Shown here one piece after another: positions 33,081 through 42,033 of a stretch of DNA of 64,000 nt. How positions within the stretch are numbered: the first letter of the stretch is position 1; every line of letters begins with the position of its first letter. The position numbers and the translations under genes are program-made. The notes below the pieces were generated by a model, which was not told where the DNA came from, searched no databases, and worked only from the letters and a program-made list of their open reading frames with translations. Source of the DNA: Caulobacter sp. (lineage in GTDB: Bacteria > Pseudomonadota > Alphaproteobacteria > Caulobacterales > Caulobacteraceae); assembly GCA_016125585.1 (NCBI GenBank), contig WGLL01000018.1, positions 37,721 to 101,720 of the forward strand, written 5' to 3'.

Positions 33081-35423
33081 CTACAGTTTGATGGTCCGCA
33101 GCCGAAGCGCATTGCCGACCACGCTGACCGATGACAGCGACATCGCCGCGGCGGCGATCATCGGCGACAGCAGCCAGCCGAACACCGGATAAAGGGCGCC
33201 GGCCGCCACAGGCACCCCGACGATGTTGTAGACAAACGCCAGGAACAGGTTCTGGCGGATGTTGCTCATCGTCGTCCGGGACAGCCCTCGGGCCCGGACG
33301 AGGCCGCCCAGATCGCCGTTCAGCAGGGTGACCCCCGCGCTTTCGATGGCGACGTCGGCGCCGGCGCCCATCGCCACCCCGACATCGGCGGCGGCCAGGG
33401 CCGGGGCGTCGTTGACCCCGTCGCCGGCCATGGCCACGACCCGGCCCTGCGCGCGGTAGCGCTCGACCAGAGCGGCCTTGTCGCCGGGCAGGACCTCGGC
33501 CTCGACGTCGGAGATACCCAGCCGGGCGGCCACGGCCCGGGCGGTCGCCGGGCTGTCGCCGGTGACCATGACCACGGCGATGCCCGCCTCCGACAGGGCC
33601 GCGAGGGCGCCGACCGTGGTTGCCTTGACCGGATCGGAGATGGCGAACAGGCCCGCTGCCTGGCCGTCGACGGCCAGGAAGACGACCGTCGCGCCGTCCC
33701 GCTTCAGGGCCTCGGCATCCTCCATGTCGTCGACAACCACCCCGGACTCGGCCAGGAAGCGGGCGCTGCCCAGCAGCAGACTCCGGCCCTCGACCCGTCC
33801 ACTGACGCCCCGCCCGACCGGGGAATCGAAATCCTCTGTTTCGGCCAGGGCCAGGCCTTCGGCGGCGGCGGCGCGGACGATGGCCTCGGCCAGCGGATGC
33901 TCGCTGGCCCGTTCCAGGCTGGCGGCCAGCCGCAGGATTTCGCGCCGATCCTGGCCAGCGGCGGGCGCGACGGCGGTCACCGCCGGCCTGCCCTCGGTCA
34001 GGGTGCCGGTCTTGTCGACCAGCAGGGTGTCGACCTTTTCCAGCCGCTCCAGAGCCTCGGCGTTGCGGATCAGGATGCCGGCCTGGGCGCCGCGCCCGAC
34101 GCCGACCATGATCGACATCGGCGTCGCCAGGCCCAGGGCGCACGGACAGGCGATAATCAGCACCGACACCGCCGCCACCAGGGCATAGCCCAGGCTCGGC
34201 TGCGGCCCCAGCCAGGCCCAGGCCGCGAAGCTGACCAGCGCTGCGGCGATCACCGTAGGCACGAACCAGCCGGCGACACGGTCGGCCAGCCCCTGGATCG
34301 GCGCCCGGCTGCGCTGGGCCTGGGCGACCAGCTGCACGATCTGCGACAGCAGGGTGTCGGCGCCGACCTTGTCGGCCCGCATGACCAGCGATCCGGTCAT
34401 GTTCAGGGCGCCTGCCACCAGGCGGTCTCCCGGCTCCCGGGTCACCGGCATCGACTCGCCCGTGATCAGGGACTCGTCGATCGCGGCGCGGCCCTCCAGC
34501 ACCTCGCCATCGACCGGTATCTTCTCGCCCGGCCGCAGCCTGAGGCGGTCGCCGACCACGATCTGGTCCACGGCGACTTCCTCGTCGTCGCCGCCATCGT
34601 TCAGTCGACGGGCCGTGCGGGGGGCCAGGTTGAGCAGCGCCTTGATCGCGCCCGAGGTCCGCTCCCGGGCCCGCAGCTCGAGGATCTGACCCAGCAGCAC
34701 AAGCACCACGATCACCGCCGCGGCCTCGAAATAGATCGGCGCCGCGCCCATGGCCGTGCGGAAGGCGGCCGGAATGGCGCCCGGCGCCAGGGTGGCCACG
34801 ACGCTGAAGCCCCAGGCCGCCAGGGTTCCCATGGCGATCAGGGTGAACATGTTGAGATGGCCGCTGCGCAGGGAGGCCGCGCCGCGCTGCAGGAAGGGCC
34901 AGCCGGCCCACAGCACCACCGGCGTGGCCAGCGCCAGCTGGATCCAGGCCCCCAGGGTCGCCGACCAGGGAAAATGCAGGCCGAACATGTGGCCGCCCAT
35001 CTCGATGACCAGCAGGGGAAGGGTCAGCAGGCCGCCGATGACAAAGCGGCGGGAAAAGTCCGCCAGCTCCGGGTTGGGCGCGTCCCCGGCCGAAACCATC
35101 TCCGGCTCCAGGGCCATGCCGCAGATCGGGCAGGACCCGGGGCCTTCCTGCCGGATCTGCGGATGCATCGGGCAGGTGAATGGGGTCCCGGCCGGCGCCG
35201 GAGGCGCGGGCGGCCTGTCGCCGAGGTATCGCCCGGGATCGGCGACGAACTTCGTCCGGCAACCGGCCGAGCAGAAATGTAACGCCGTTCCGTCGTGTTC
35301 GGCGTGATGCGGGGTGGTCGCCGGATCGACGGTCATTCCGCACACCGGGTCGCGGGCCATGCCGGTCGGGTGGTCCTGTTGGACGGGAGAGTGGCCGCTG
35401 TGGGCCGGGGCGTCGTCTACCAT
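33081..35423 (-). CDS. copA: Copper-exporting P1B-type ATPase
   Basis: A 780-residue inner-membrane Cu+ pump. The N terminus carries a YHS/TRASH-like domain (residues about 22-66, DPVCGMTVD and FCSAGCRTKF) and a heavy-metal-binding domain (CPMHPQIR..GPGSCPICGMALEPE, about 82-107) instead of the usual HMA domain. The transport site CPC is in IACPCALGLATP (near residue 428), the phosphorylation site in DKTGTLTEG (near 469), HP in SEHPLAEA and GDGVNDAPALA near 668. The start at 35423 has a GGAGG site; a longer frame to 35705 is the csoR antisense. It is divergent from the CsoR-type regulator. Confidence 0.93.
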   Translation of the reverse strand: MVDDAPAHSGHSPVQQDHPTGMARDPVCGMTVDPATTPHHAEHDGTALHFCSAGCRTKFVADPGRYLGDRPPAPPAPAGTPFTCPMHPQIRQEGPGSCPICGMALEPEMVSAGDAPNPELADFSRRFVIGGLLTLPLLVIEMGGHMFGLHFPWSATLGAWIQLALATPVVLWAGWPFLQRGAASLRSGHLNMFTLIAMGTLAAWGFSVVATLAPGAIPAAFRTAMGAAPIYFEAAAVIVVLVLLGQILELRARERTSGAIKALLNLAPRTARRLNDGGDDEEVAVDQIVVGDRLRLRPGEKIPVDGEVLEGRAAIDESLITGESMPVTREPGDRLVAGALNMTGSLVMRADKVGADTLLSQIVQLVAQAQRSRAPIQGLADRVAGWFVPTVIAAALVSFAAWAWLGPQPSLGYALVAAVSVLIIACPCALGLATPMSIMVGVGRGAQAGILIRNAEALERLEKVDTLLVDKTGTLTEGRPAVTAVAPAAGQDRREILRLAASLERASEHPLAEAIVRAAAAEGLALAETEDFDSPVGRGVSGRVEGRSLLLGSARFLAESGVVVDDMEDAEALKRDGATVVFLAVDGQAAGLFAISDPVKATTVGALAALSEAGIAVVMVTGDSPATARAVAARLGISDVEAEVLPGDKAALVERYRAQGRVVAMAGDGVNDAPALAAADVGVAMGAGADVAIESAGVTLLNGDLGGLVRARGLSRTTMSNIRQNLFLAFVYNIVGVPVAAGALYPVFGWLLSPMIAAAAMSLSSVSVVGNALRLRTIKL

Positions 35424-35450
35424 AATCCGGATCCTCCAGATCAGGGCCTT

Positions 35451-35469
35451 TATACCCCGTAGGGGCATA
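35451..35469. promoter_or_regulatory. Candidate CsoR operator
   Basis: TATACCCCGTAGGGGCATA is an imperfect palindrome (7 of 9 positions pair) in the 99-base gap between copA and the csoR-like gene. A-T-rich ends with a C-run and G-run resemble known CsoR operators (TACCC...GGGTA). A second C-rich half site (AATACCCCCCC) follows at 35475-35486. Binding here would repress both genes until Cu+ is present. Confidence 0.6.
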
Positions 35470-35522
35470 TTGCAAATACCCCCCCGCCCTATATGATCTC
35501 GCGTCGAATTCCGGAGGCTGAA

Positions 35523-35798
35523 GTGATCCGCGCCGACAAACCCAAGCTGCTCAATCGTCTGAACCGCCTCGAGGGCCAGGTGCGCGGCATCGCCCGGATG
35601 ATCGAGGAGGACCGCTACTGCATCGACGTCCTCACCCAGCTCCAGGCGGTGCGGGCGGCGGTGAACAGGGTCGAGACCGAGATGCTCCGTGAGCACCTCA
35701 ACCACTGTATCGAAGGCGCCATCGTCAGCGGCGACGCCGAGGCCCAGCGCACCAAGGCGCAGGAACTGATCCAGCTGCTCGAGCGCTCGTCGCGCTGA
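35523..35798 (+). CDS. csoR: Copper-sensitive repressor, CsoR family
   Basis: A 91-residue all-helical metalloregulator. The Cu+ ligands Cys 33, His 58 and Cys 62 have exactly the spacing of CsoR (C-x24-H-x3-C), with LNRLEGQVRGIARMIEED before them and LREHLNHC around the last two. It should bind DNA when apo and release on Cu+ binding. A GTG at 35523 with a perfectly spaced GGAGG is preferred over the upstream ATG at 35493, which has no site. Divergent from copA, which it presumably controls. Relatives include nickel (RcnR) and sulfide (CstR) sensors, but the ligand pattern favours copper. Confidence 0.88.
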   Translation: MIRADKPKLLNRLNRLEGQVRGIARMIEEDRYCIDVLTQLQAVRAAVNRVETEMLREHLNHCIEGAIVSGDAEAQRTKAQELIQLLERSSR

Positions 35799-35811
35799 GC
35801 GTCAGGCAGAT

Positions 35812-35837
35812 GGGCCCCGCTCCACGGAGCGGGGCCC
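35812..35837. terminator. Bidirectional hairpin after csoR
   Basis: GGGCCCCGCTC (35812-35822) pairs perfectly with GAGCGGGGCCC (35827-35837) around a 4-base loop. It lies between the ends of csoR and the converging 35849-36283 gene, so it can stop both. No U-run is present on either side. Confidence 0.6.
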
Positions 35838-35848
35838 GATAACCCATC

Positions 35849-36283
35849 CTATTTCGGGCCCGCCTCGACCTCGGCGCTCGCGGAGACGTCCACCGCGGGC
35901 TTGGGCGTGACGGTGCTCGCCGCGCCCCGGGCCTGGCCCGCGGTGCGGGCGGCGTCGCCACGGGTCTGTCCGGCCTTGCGGGCGGTCTCGCCGCGCGCCT
36001 CGGCGACGGTCTGCAGCGACTCCGACCGGGTCTTGGCGGCCTTGGCCCTGGCCCGCGCGGCGCGGGCCTCGGCGGCGGCCGTGGCGCGGTCGACCGCGCT
36101 GGTGTCCGGCCGGTTGATGGTCACATCCCCGCTCAACGACCCGGCGCCGGAGGCGGTCAGCCCGCCCAGCCCACCGCTGGCCGAGCCGGTCAGGCCGCCC
36201 GACCCGCCCAGCACCTGGGCATTGGCGGCCCCGGCGGCGAGGGCCAGGCAGGCCGCCCCGGCGATAATCAGAGACCGTTTCAT
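35849..36283 (-). CDS. Low-complexity exported protein of unknown function
   Basis: A 144-residue protein with a signal peptide (MKRSLIIAGAACLALAAGAANAQ). The mature part has a Gly/Ser-rich stretch (residues 24-50, LGGSGGLTGSASGGLGGL), then a helical Ala/Arg-rich region with repeated RGETARKAGQTRGDAARTAG-like units (about 75-125) and a short acidic tail ending VEAGPK. No family recognised. The frame extends to 36343, but the signal peptide sets the start at 36283. Likely periplasmic; the repeated helix may be a structural or binding coiled coil. Confidence 0.65.
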   Translation of the reverse strand: MKRSLIIAGAACLALAAGAANAQVLGGSGGLTGSASGGLGGLTASGAGSLSGDVTINRPDTSAVDRATAAAEARAARARAKAAKTRSESLQTVAEARGETARKAGQTRGDAARTAGQARGAASTVTPKPAVDVSASAEVEAGPK

Positions 36284-36364
36284 GTCGAATACTCCTCGAA
36301 CAATTGGCCCGGTCTCAACGCGAGCGGCGGCGACTCGGTTCACGGCGAGTCAAACCGTCCGTTG

Positions 36365-36396
36365 AAAAGCCCGCCGCCGGGGTCCGGCGACGGGCT
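36365..36396 (-). terminator. Intrinsic terminator of the acyl-CoA dehydrogenase gene
   Basis: On the minus strand, a stem of 12 positions (11 paired, 36368-36379 with 36385-36396) has a five-base loop and is followed by TTTTC. It is 39 bases after the gene stop and is a standard Rho-independent terminator. Confidence 0.75.
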
Positions 36397-36434
36397 GATC
36401 GTCTGGTCTGGCGGCCGCTTGCGGCCTTCAGCGC

Positions 36435-37742
<1,308 letters not shown>

Positions 37743-37771
37743 GGGGTCGGCCCTTCCCTGATGTGGTGATG

Positions 37772-37787
37772 TCAAACGTTTGTTTGA
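37772..37787 (-). promoter_or_regulatory. TetR-type operator candidate before the acyl-CoA dehydrogenase
   Basis: TCAAACGTTTGTTTGA: TCAAAC and GTTTGA form a perfect inverted repeat with four bases between. It lies 30-45 bases before the start codon. The sequence is a plausible binding site for a TetR-like regulator of fatty acid degradation, although no such regulator is in the window. Confidence 0.5.
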
Positions 37788-37828
37788 ACGCATCATGCAC
37801 CGGGGTTACGCGCAGGGCAAGTGGCCTG

Positions 37829-38074
37829 TCAGCTCTCCTGCGACTCTCCCGGCCGCGCCCGGTCCGCGGGCGCATAGTCGTAGTCGAGAAGATCGCCGGG
37901 CTTGCAGTCCAGCACCGCGCAGATGGCCGCGATGGTGTCGAACCGCACGCCCCGAACCTTGCCCGTCCGCAGCAGCGACAGCTGGGTCTCGGAGAGGCCG
38001 ATCTGCTGGGCCAGGTCCCGCGCCCGCATCTTGCGCCGGGCCAGCATGACGTCGAGGGTGACGATGACCGGCAC
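37829..38074 (-). CDS. Cro/CI-type helix-turn-helix regulator
   Basis: An 81-residue DNA-binding protein. The HTH reads MRARDLAQQIGLSETQLSLLR and continues TGKVRGVRFDTIAAICAVLDCKPGDLLDYDY, which is the YozG-like subfamily. It starts 3 bases after the DUF2975 stop, so both are co-transcribed. Family partners usually form such two-gene units with a small membrane protein. It likely represses its own promoter; the AT-rich region 38609-38700 is the natural site. Confidence 0.88.
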   Translation of the reverse strand: MPVIVTLDVMLARRKMRARDLAQQIGLSETQLSLLRTGKVRGVRFDTIAAICAVLDCKPGDLLDYDYAPADRARPGESQES

Positions 38075-38077
38075 GGG

Positions 38078-38608
38078 TCAGACGAAATCGCTGAGTTCGG
38101 AGCGCAGGGCGGCGTTCTCGTCCTGCGCCCGGGCCATCATGCCGCCCAGCACGGTGATCGCCCCGCCGATCACGGCCAGGACAAGAGTCCCGGTCTCCGC
38201 GCGGAGATGAAAGTGCTGATCGTGGTCGACGATGCTGAGCAGCACCGGCGCGACCACCATCGCCGCCAGGGCGCCGCCCCACAGCGCCGAGCCGATCTTG
38301 GCGATCGCCCGACTGTTGGCCGGACTGAAGAGCTCGCCCCGCGCCACCCGGCCAAACAGGCTCCGGGCCGCGAGGAGGCCGCCCAGGTAGATGAAGCTGG
38401 GCAGCATCGGGATCAGCTGCAGCAGGAAGCGGTGCAACACCTCCAGCGCCGGGGCCGCCCCGTCCGCGCCCGCGCGCATAAGGCCAAAGACGAGCGGGAC
38501 CACGCCCGCCTCCTGGAGCAGAGCCAGCACCATCAGTACCGCCGCCAGAGTGGCCCCGACCTCAACGCCCCGGGCCTGCCTGGCCAGGGGTTCTCTGTCA
38601 TCCGTCAT
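38078..38608 (-). CDS. DUF2975 membrane protein
   Basis: A 176-residue protein with four hydrophobic helices (near residues 18-38, 60-82, 110-130 and 138-158). SFIYLGGLLAARSLFGRVARGELFSPANSRAIAKIGSALWG is the family's conserved middle. It is the first gene of a two-gene unit with the HTH regulator. The function is unknown; pairs of this type are thought to be regulatory or stress related. Confidence 0.85.
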   Translation of the reverse strand: MTDDREPLARQARGVEVGATLAAVLMVLALLQEAGVVPLVFGLMRAGADGAAPALEVLHRFLLQLIPMLPSFIYLGGLLAARSLFGRVARGELFSPANSRAIAKIGSALWGGALAAMVVAPVLLSIVDHDQHFHLRAETGTLVLAVIGGAITVLGGMMARAQDENAALRSELSDFV

Positions 38609-38756
38609 CGTCGTATTGCCCCATCAATTTCGTGTCGAGGCAAGAATTAATTTAACTAAAACGCTAAATCAATTGGCTCTGACATTAAACCTTTGTCAGG
38701 CCCGCCCCCCGCCGCCCCCCCTTCACAGGCGGTCGAGTCGCCGTCAGTCTCGGCCC
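38609..38756. promoter_or_regulatory. AT-rich divergent promoter region
   Basis: The spacer between DUF2975 (minus) and the acetyltransferase (plus) has a strong AT-rich block (38643-38690, with AAGAATTAATTTAACTAAAA), unlike nearby DNA. Promoters for both genes probably lie here. No clear palindrome was found. Confidence 0.4.
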
Positions 38757-39347
38757 ATGAATCTCAAGCCCAAACTGCTCAAGGGCCGCTATGTGCGGCT
38801 GGAACCGATCACCCCCGATCATCGGGAAGAACTGCGCGGGGCGATCGACTGCGATCCCGAGGCCTGGGAGATCATGTCGACCAACGGCTGCGGCGAGGGG
38901 TTCGCCGACTGGTGGGGCGCGCTGACGGGCGAGACCGAGCGGGGCGAGCGGATCGGCTACGCCATCCGGCGGCTGAGCGACAAACGGGTGGTCGGGACCA
39001 GCTCCTTTCTCAACATCCGCCGGCTGCACAAGGGCGTCGAGGTCGGGGCGACCTTCCTGCATCCGGACGCCCGTTCCGGGCCGGTCAACCCGGAGAGCAA
39101 GCGCCTGCTGCTCGGCCAGGCCTTCGACGCCGGGGCGATCCGGGTCGAGTTCATGATCGACGAGCGCAACGCCCGCAGCCAGGCCGCTGTCCTGAAACTG
39201 GGCGCGACGCGTGAGGGGTCCCTGCGCAATCACAAGATCACCTGGACCGGCCATGTCCGCGATACGGCGGTGCTGTCGATCTGCGACTTCGACTGGCCGG
39301 CGGTGCGCGACCGGCTGGACTTCCGGCTGCGGGAAACCTTTGTCTGA
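38757..39347 (+). CDS. GNAT-family N-acetyltransferase
   Basis: A 196-residue RimJ/RimL-type acetyltransferase. LKGRYVRLEPITPDHREELR forms the first strand-helix, IGYAIRRLSDKRVVGTSSFLNI the central strands, VEVGATFLHPDARSG the acetyl-CoA loop (the canonical R/Q-x-x-G-x-A is degenerate), and EFMIDERNARSQAAVLKLGATREG the last motif. Substrate unknown. The family start at 38757 is chosen; the frame is open further upstream in shadow sequence. It converges on the frameshifted DUF6265 gene. Confidence 0.82.
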   Translation: MNLKPKLLKGRYVRLEPITPDHREELRGAIDCDPEAWEIMSTNGCGEGFADWWGALTGETERGERIGYAIRRLSDKRVVGTSSFLNIRRLHKGVEVGATFLHPDARSGPVNPESKRLLLGQAFDAGAIRVEFMIDERNARSQAAVLKLGATREGSLRNHKITWTGHVRDTAVLSICDFDWPAVRDRLDFRLRETFV

Positions 39348-39802
39348 TCAGTCCGGGACGCGACTGTAGCGCCAGTCGATGCGCTTGATCTCGCCGCCCT
39401 GCTCGCCCTCGATCGCCGCGCAGAGGTCGGCGCCGCAGCGGGCGTAGATGACGCGCTGCGGATAGTCGTGGTCGAGGTTTTCGAACTCCACCCGGTCGGC
39501 GGCCAGGGTCCTGGCGGCGAAGGGGGTCGGCGGCTGGCCTGGCAGGATGGCGGTGAAGACCAGGCCGCCATCGGCGGCCTCGTCGATGCGCATGAATTCC
39601 ACCCGCGCCTTGCCGGCCTTCGTCGTCCGACCAATACCCGGCATCACCCCGCCGTCCGGCGCCAGCCAGGTTTCGGTGATCGTCGAGCCGTTCGGCTGTT
39701 CGACCCGCCGGTCCCCCGCAGCCAGGCCAGATCCTCAATCTCGGCGGCTGTGGCGCTCAGGGGCGGCAGCATCAGCGGGATGATCAGGGCCAGGGCGCGC
39801 AT
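39348..39802 (-). pseudogene. Frameshifted DUF6265-like exported protein
   Basis: A signal-peptide-bearing start (MRALALIIPLMLPPLSATAAEIEDLAWLRG) begins at 39802. After about residue 30 the frame breaks in a run of five C (39713-39717). The rest continues one base off as DRRVEQPNGSTITETWLAP, then GGVMPGIGRTTKAG, ending HDYPQRVIYARC..WRYSRVPD. Adding one G to the run restores one frame. The joined protein of about 151 residues has the shape of DUF6265 (small periplasmic protein with a lipocalin-like fold). Whether it is a real mutation or a sequencing slip in a homopolymer is open. Confidence 0.7.
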
Positions 39803-39805
39803 GGC

Positions 39806-40300
39806 TCAACCTTTCGTCCGGCGGGCGCGGAAGAAGCCCTTCAGCATCTCGCTGCTCTCGGCGGCGAGGACGCCCCCGGTCACCGCCGGCCGCCAGTGGC
39901 AGGTGGGCTGGTCGAAGAAGCGGGGGCCGTTGACCACGGCGCCGCCCTTGGGATCCTCGGCCCCGAACACCACCCGTCCGATGCGGGCGTGGCTGATGGC
40001 CCCGGCGCACATGGCGCAGGGCTCGAGCGTGACCACCAGGGTCAGGTCGGTGAGCCGGTAGTTGCCCAGCTTGGCGGCGGCGGCGCGCAGGGCGACGATC
40101 TCGGCATGGGCGGTCGGGTCGTGGGCGCCGATGGGACGATTGCCGCCGACGGCGACGATGTGGCCGCTGGCCGGGTCGCAGATCACCGCCCCGACCGGGG
40201 TCTCGCCGGCCTCGGCGGCGGCGCGGGCCTGGTCCAGGGCCAGACGCATCAGGTCCTCGTCGGAGGGCTTTGCGATATCGGGCGAGACGGACATCTTCAT
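39806..40300 (-). CDS. tadA: tRNA-specific adenosine deaminase
   Basis: Deaminates A34 to inosine in the tRNA-Arg(ACG) wobble position. The 164-residue protein has the zinc-deaminase motifs: HAE with DPTAHAEIVALRAA (zinc His and catalytic Glu), and TLEPCAMCAGAISHARIGR (PCxxC, two zinc Cys). EDPKGGAVVNG and the C-terminal EMLKGFFRARRTKG (target-binding) follow. Start at ATG 40300, with ATG 40294 also possible. It is divergent from rluB with about 60 bases between. Confidence 0.95.
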   Translation of the reverse strand: MKMSVSPDIAKPSDEDLMRLALDQARAAAEAGETPVGAVICDPASGHIVAVGGNRPIGAHDPTAHAEIVALRAAAAKLGNYRLTDLTLVVTLEPCAMCAGAISHARIGRVVFGAEDPKGGAVVNGPRFFDQPTCHWRPAVTGGVLAAESSEMLKGFFRARRTKG

Positions 40301-40359
40301 GCTATAGGGGCTCATCGACCGTCGGGAGACGGCCACAGTCCTACTATGGAGCGGCGCAG

Positions 40360-42033
40360 ATGGCTGCACAGGAATACGATCCGACCGACACCCCCGAGGA
40401 GGTCGCCAGCGAGGGCGCCGACCGGGTCGCCAAGGTCATCGCCCGGGCGGGGGTCGCCTCCCGCCGCGAGGTCGAGCGGCTGATCGAGGCAGGGCGGGTG
40501 GCGATCAACGGCAAGGTGCTGACCAGCCCGGCCGTCAAGGTCGAGCCCGACGACATCCTCACCGTCGACGGCGAGATGGTGGCCAGCGCCGAGCCGACCC
40601 GGCTGTTCCGCTATCACAAGCCGGTCGGGCTGATGACCACCCACACCGACCCCAAGGGCCGGCCGACCGTGTTCGCCGCCCTGCCGCCGGAACTGCCGCG
40701 GCTGATCTCGGTCGGGCGGCTGGACGTCAATTCCGAGGGCCTGCTGCTGCTGACCAACGACGGCGGCCTGACCCGGGCGCTGGAGCTGCCCTCGACCGGC
40801 TGGGCGCGGGTCTACCGGGCCCGGGCCTATGGCAAGACGACCCAGGAAAAACTGAACAAACTCAAGGACGGGGTCACCGTCGAGGGCGTCCGCTACGGCC
40901 CCATCGACGCCAGGCTGGACAAGGCCTCGGGTCGCAACATCTGGATCACCGTCACCCTGGCCGAAGGCAAGAACCGCGAGGTGCGGCGGGTGCTGGAATC
41001 CCTGGGCCTGAAGGTCAACCGCCTGCTGCGCCTGGCCTATGGCCCCTTCTCGCTGGGAACCCTGGCGCCGGGCCATGTCGAGGAGGTCGGGCCCCGGGTG
41101 ATCCGCGAACTGCTGGCCGACCACATCGACCCGGCCAACATGCCGACCGGCAACGCCACCGAATACCGCGCCCCGGCCAGCGCCCAGACCCGCCGCGACC
41201 CGGTCAAGGCCGCCGCCGCCCTCAAGCCGGCCGAGAAGCCGGACAAGCCGGTCTACAAGGCCGGCTGGGCGAGGCCGAAGAAGAAGGCCGACAAGCATGT
41301 CATGCCCAAGGCGCCCAAGGCCCGCGTCGTCGCCGACTTCGGGCCCGGCGGCCGCGACCTGAAGCCCCGGCCGTTCAAGTCCAACGCTCCCAAGACCGAA
41401 GGCGACCGGGTCTCCAGGGGCGGCAAGGCCGCGCCGGAGCGGGCGCCGCCGAAGGACCTGCGGCCCAAACACTTCAAGGACCGCGACGCCGGCGCCCCGG
41501 CCCCGGTGGCCGGCGAGGACGCCGCCATCGCCGCCAAGGCCCGCGCCTTCCGCCTGGCCCTGGAGGGGCTGGAGGACGATCGCGGCCCGGCCCGGAAGGC
41601 CTCGAAGGGCCGCCCCGAGCGGTCAGGGTCTGAGCGGCCAGGGTCCGAGCAGTCCGGTCCCGCCAGAAGCGGCAGGCCCTCGTCGCCGAGGGGCGGCAAG
41701 GCGCCGCCCGCCAAGTCCGCGCCGAAGGGCAAGGGCCACTGGTTCACCGCCCCCGGAGAGGCGCCGTCCTCGCGCCCCTCGCTGAAGGACAAGACCCGCC
41801 CCGCCAAGGCGGGACCGGCCAAAGCGGGCGCGGGCGCCGCCGCGACCAGAGCCGGCGGCAAGGCCGCCGAGGCGGACGCTCGCGGCAAGCCTAGGCCTGC
41901 TCAATCCGCACATTCGGCCGGGCCGAAGCCGCCAGGCCGGAGCGGGCCGAGTCCGTCTTCAGCACCTCGGCAAAAGACCGGCGCTCGTCCGCAAGGCCCT
42001 CGGCCAACGGGCGGTCCAAAGCGGCGCGGGTAA
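40360..42033 (+). CDS. rluB: Pseudouridine synthase RluB/RsuA-type with a very long basic tail
   Basis: An S4 domain (residues about 15-65, AGVASRREVERLIEAGRVAING) precedes the RsuA-family catalytic domain, with the catalytic Asp in SVGRLDVNSEGLLLLTNDG near residue 122 and VKVNRLLRLAYGPF later. It modifies uridine in 23S rRNA helix 89 (RluB; position 2605 in E. coli numbering). The catalytic part ends near residue 265. A further 290 residues are low-complexity, rich in Lys, Pro, Ala, Gly, Ser and Arg, with no domain, compared with about 290 residues in total for E. coli RluB. The tail's last 48 codons overlap the enoyl-CoA hydratase gene on the other strand. Start has GGAG. Confidence 0.88.
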   Translation: MAAQEYDPTDTPEEVASEGADRVAKVIARAGVASRREVERLIEAGRVAINGKVLTSPAVKVEPDDILTVDGEMVASAEPTRLFRYHKPVGLMTTHTDPKGRPTVFAALPPELPRLISVGRLDVNSEGLLLLTNDGGLTRALELPSTGWARVYRARAYGKTTQEKLNKLKDGVTVEGVRYGPIDARLDKASGRNIWITVTLAEGKNREVRRVLESLGLKVNRLLRLAYGPFSLGTLAPGHVEEVGPRVIRELLADHIDPANMPTGNATEYRAPASAQTRRDPVKAAAALKPAEKPDKPVYKAGWARPKKKADKHVMPKAPKARVVADFGPGGRDLKPRPFKSNAPKTEGDRVSRGGKAAPERAPPKDLRPKHFKDRDAGAPAPVAGEDAAIAAKARAFRLALEGLEDDRGPARKASKGRPERSGSERPGSEQSGPARSGRPSSPRGGKAPPAKSAPKGKGHWFTAPGEAPSSRPSLKDKTRPAKAGPAKAGAGAAATRAGGKAAEADARGKPRPAQSAHSAGPKPPGRSGPSPSSAPRQKTGARPQGPRPTGGPKRRG

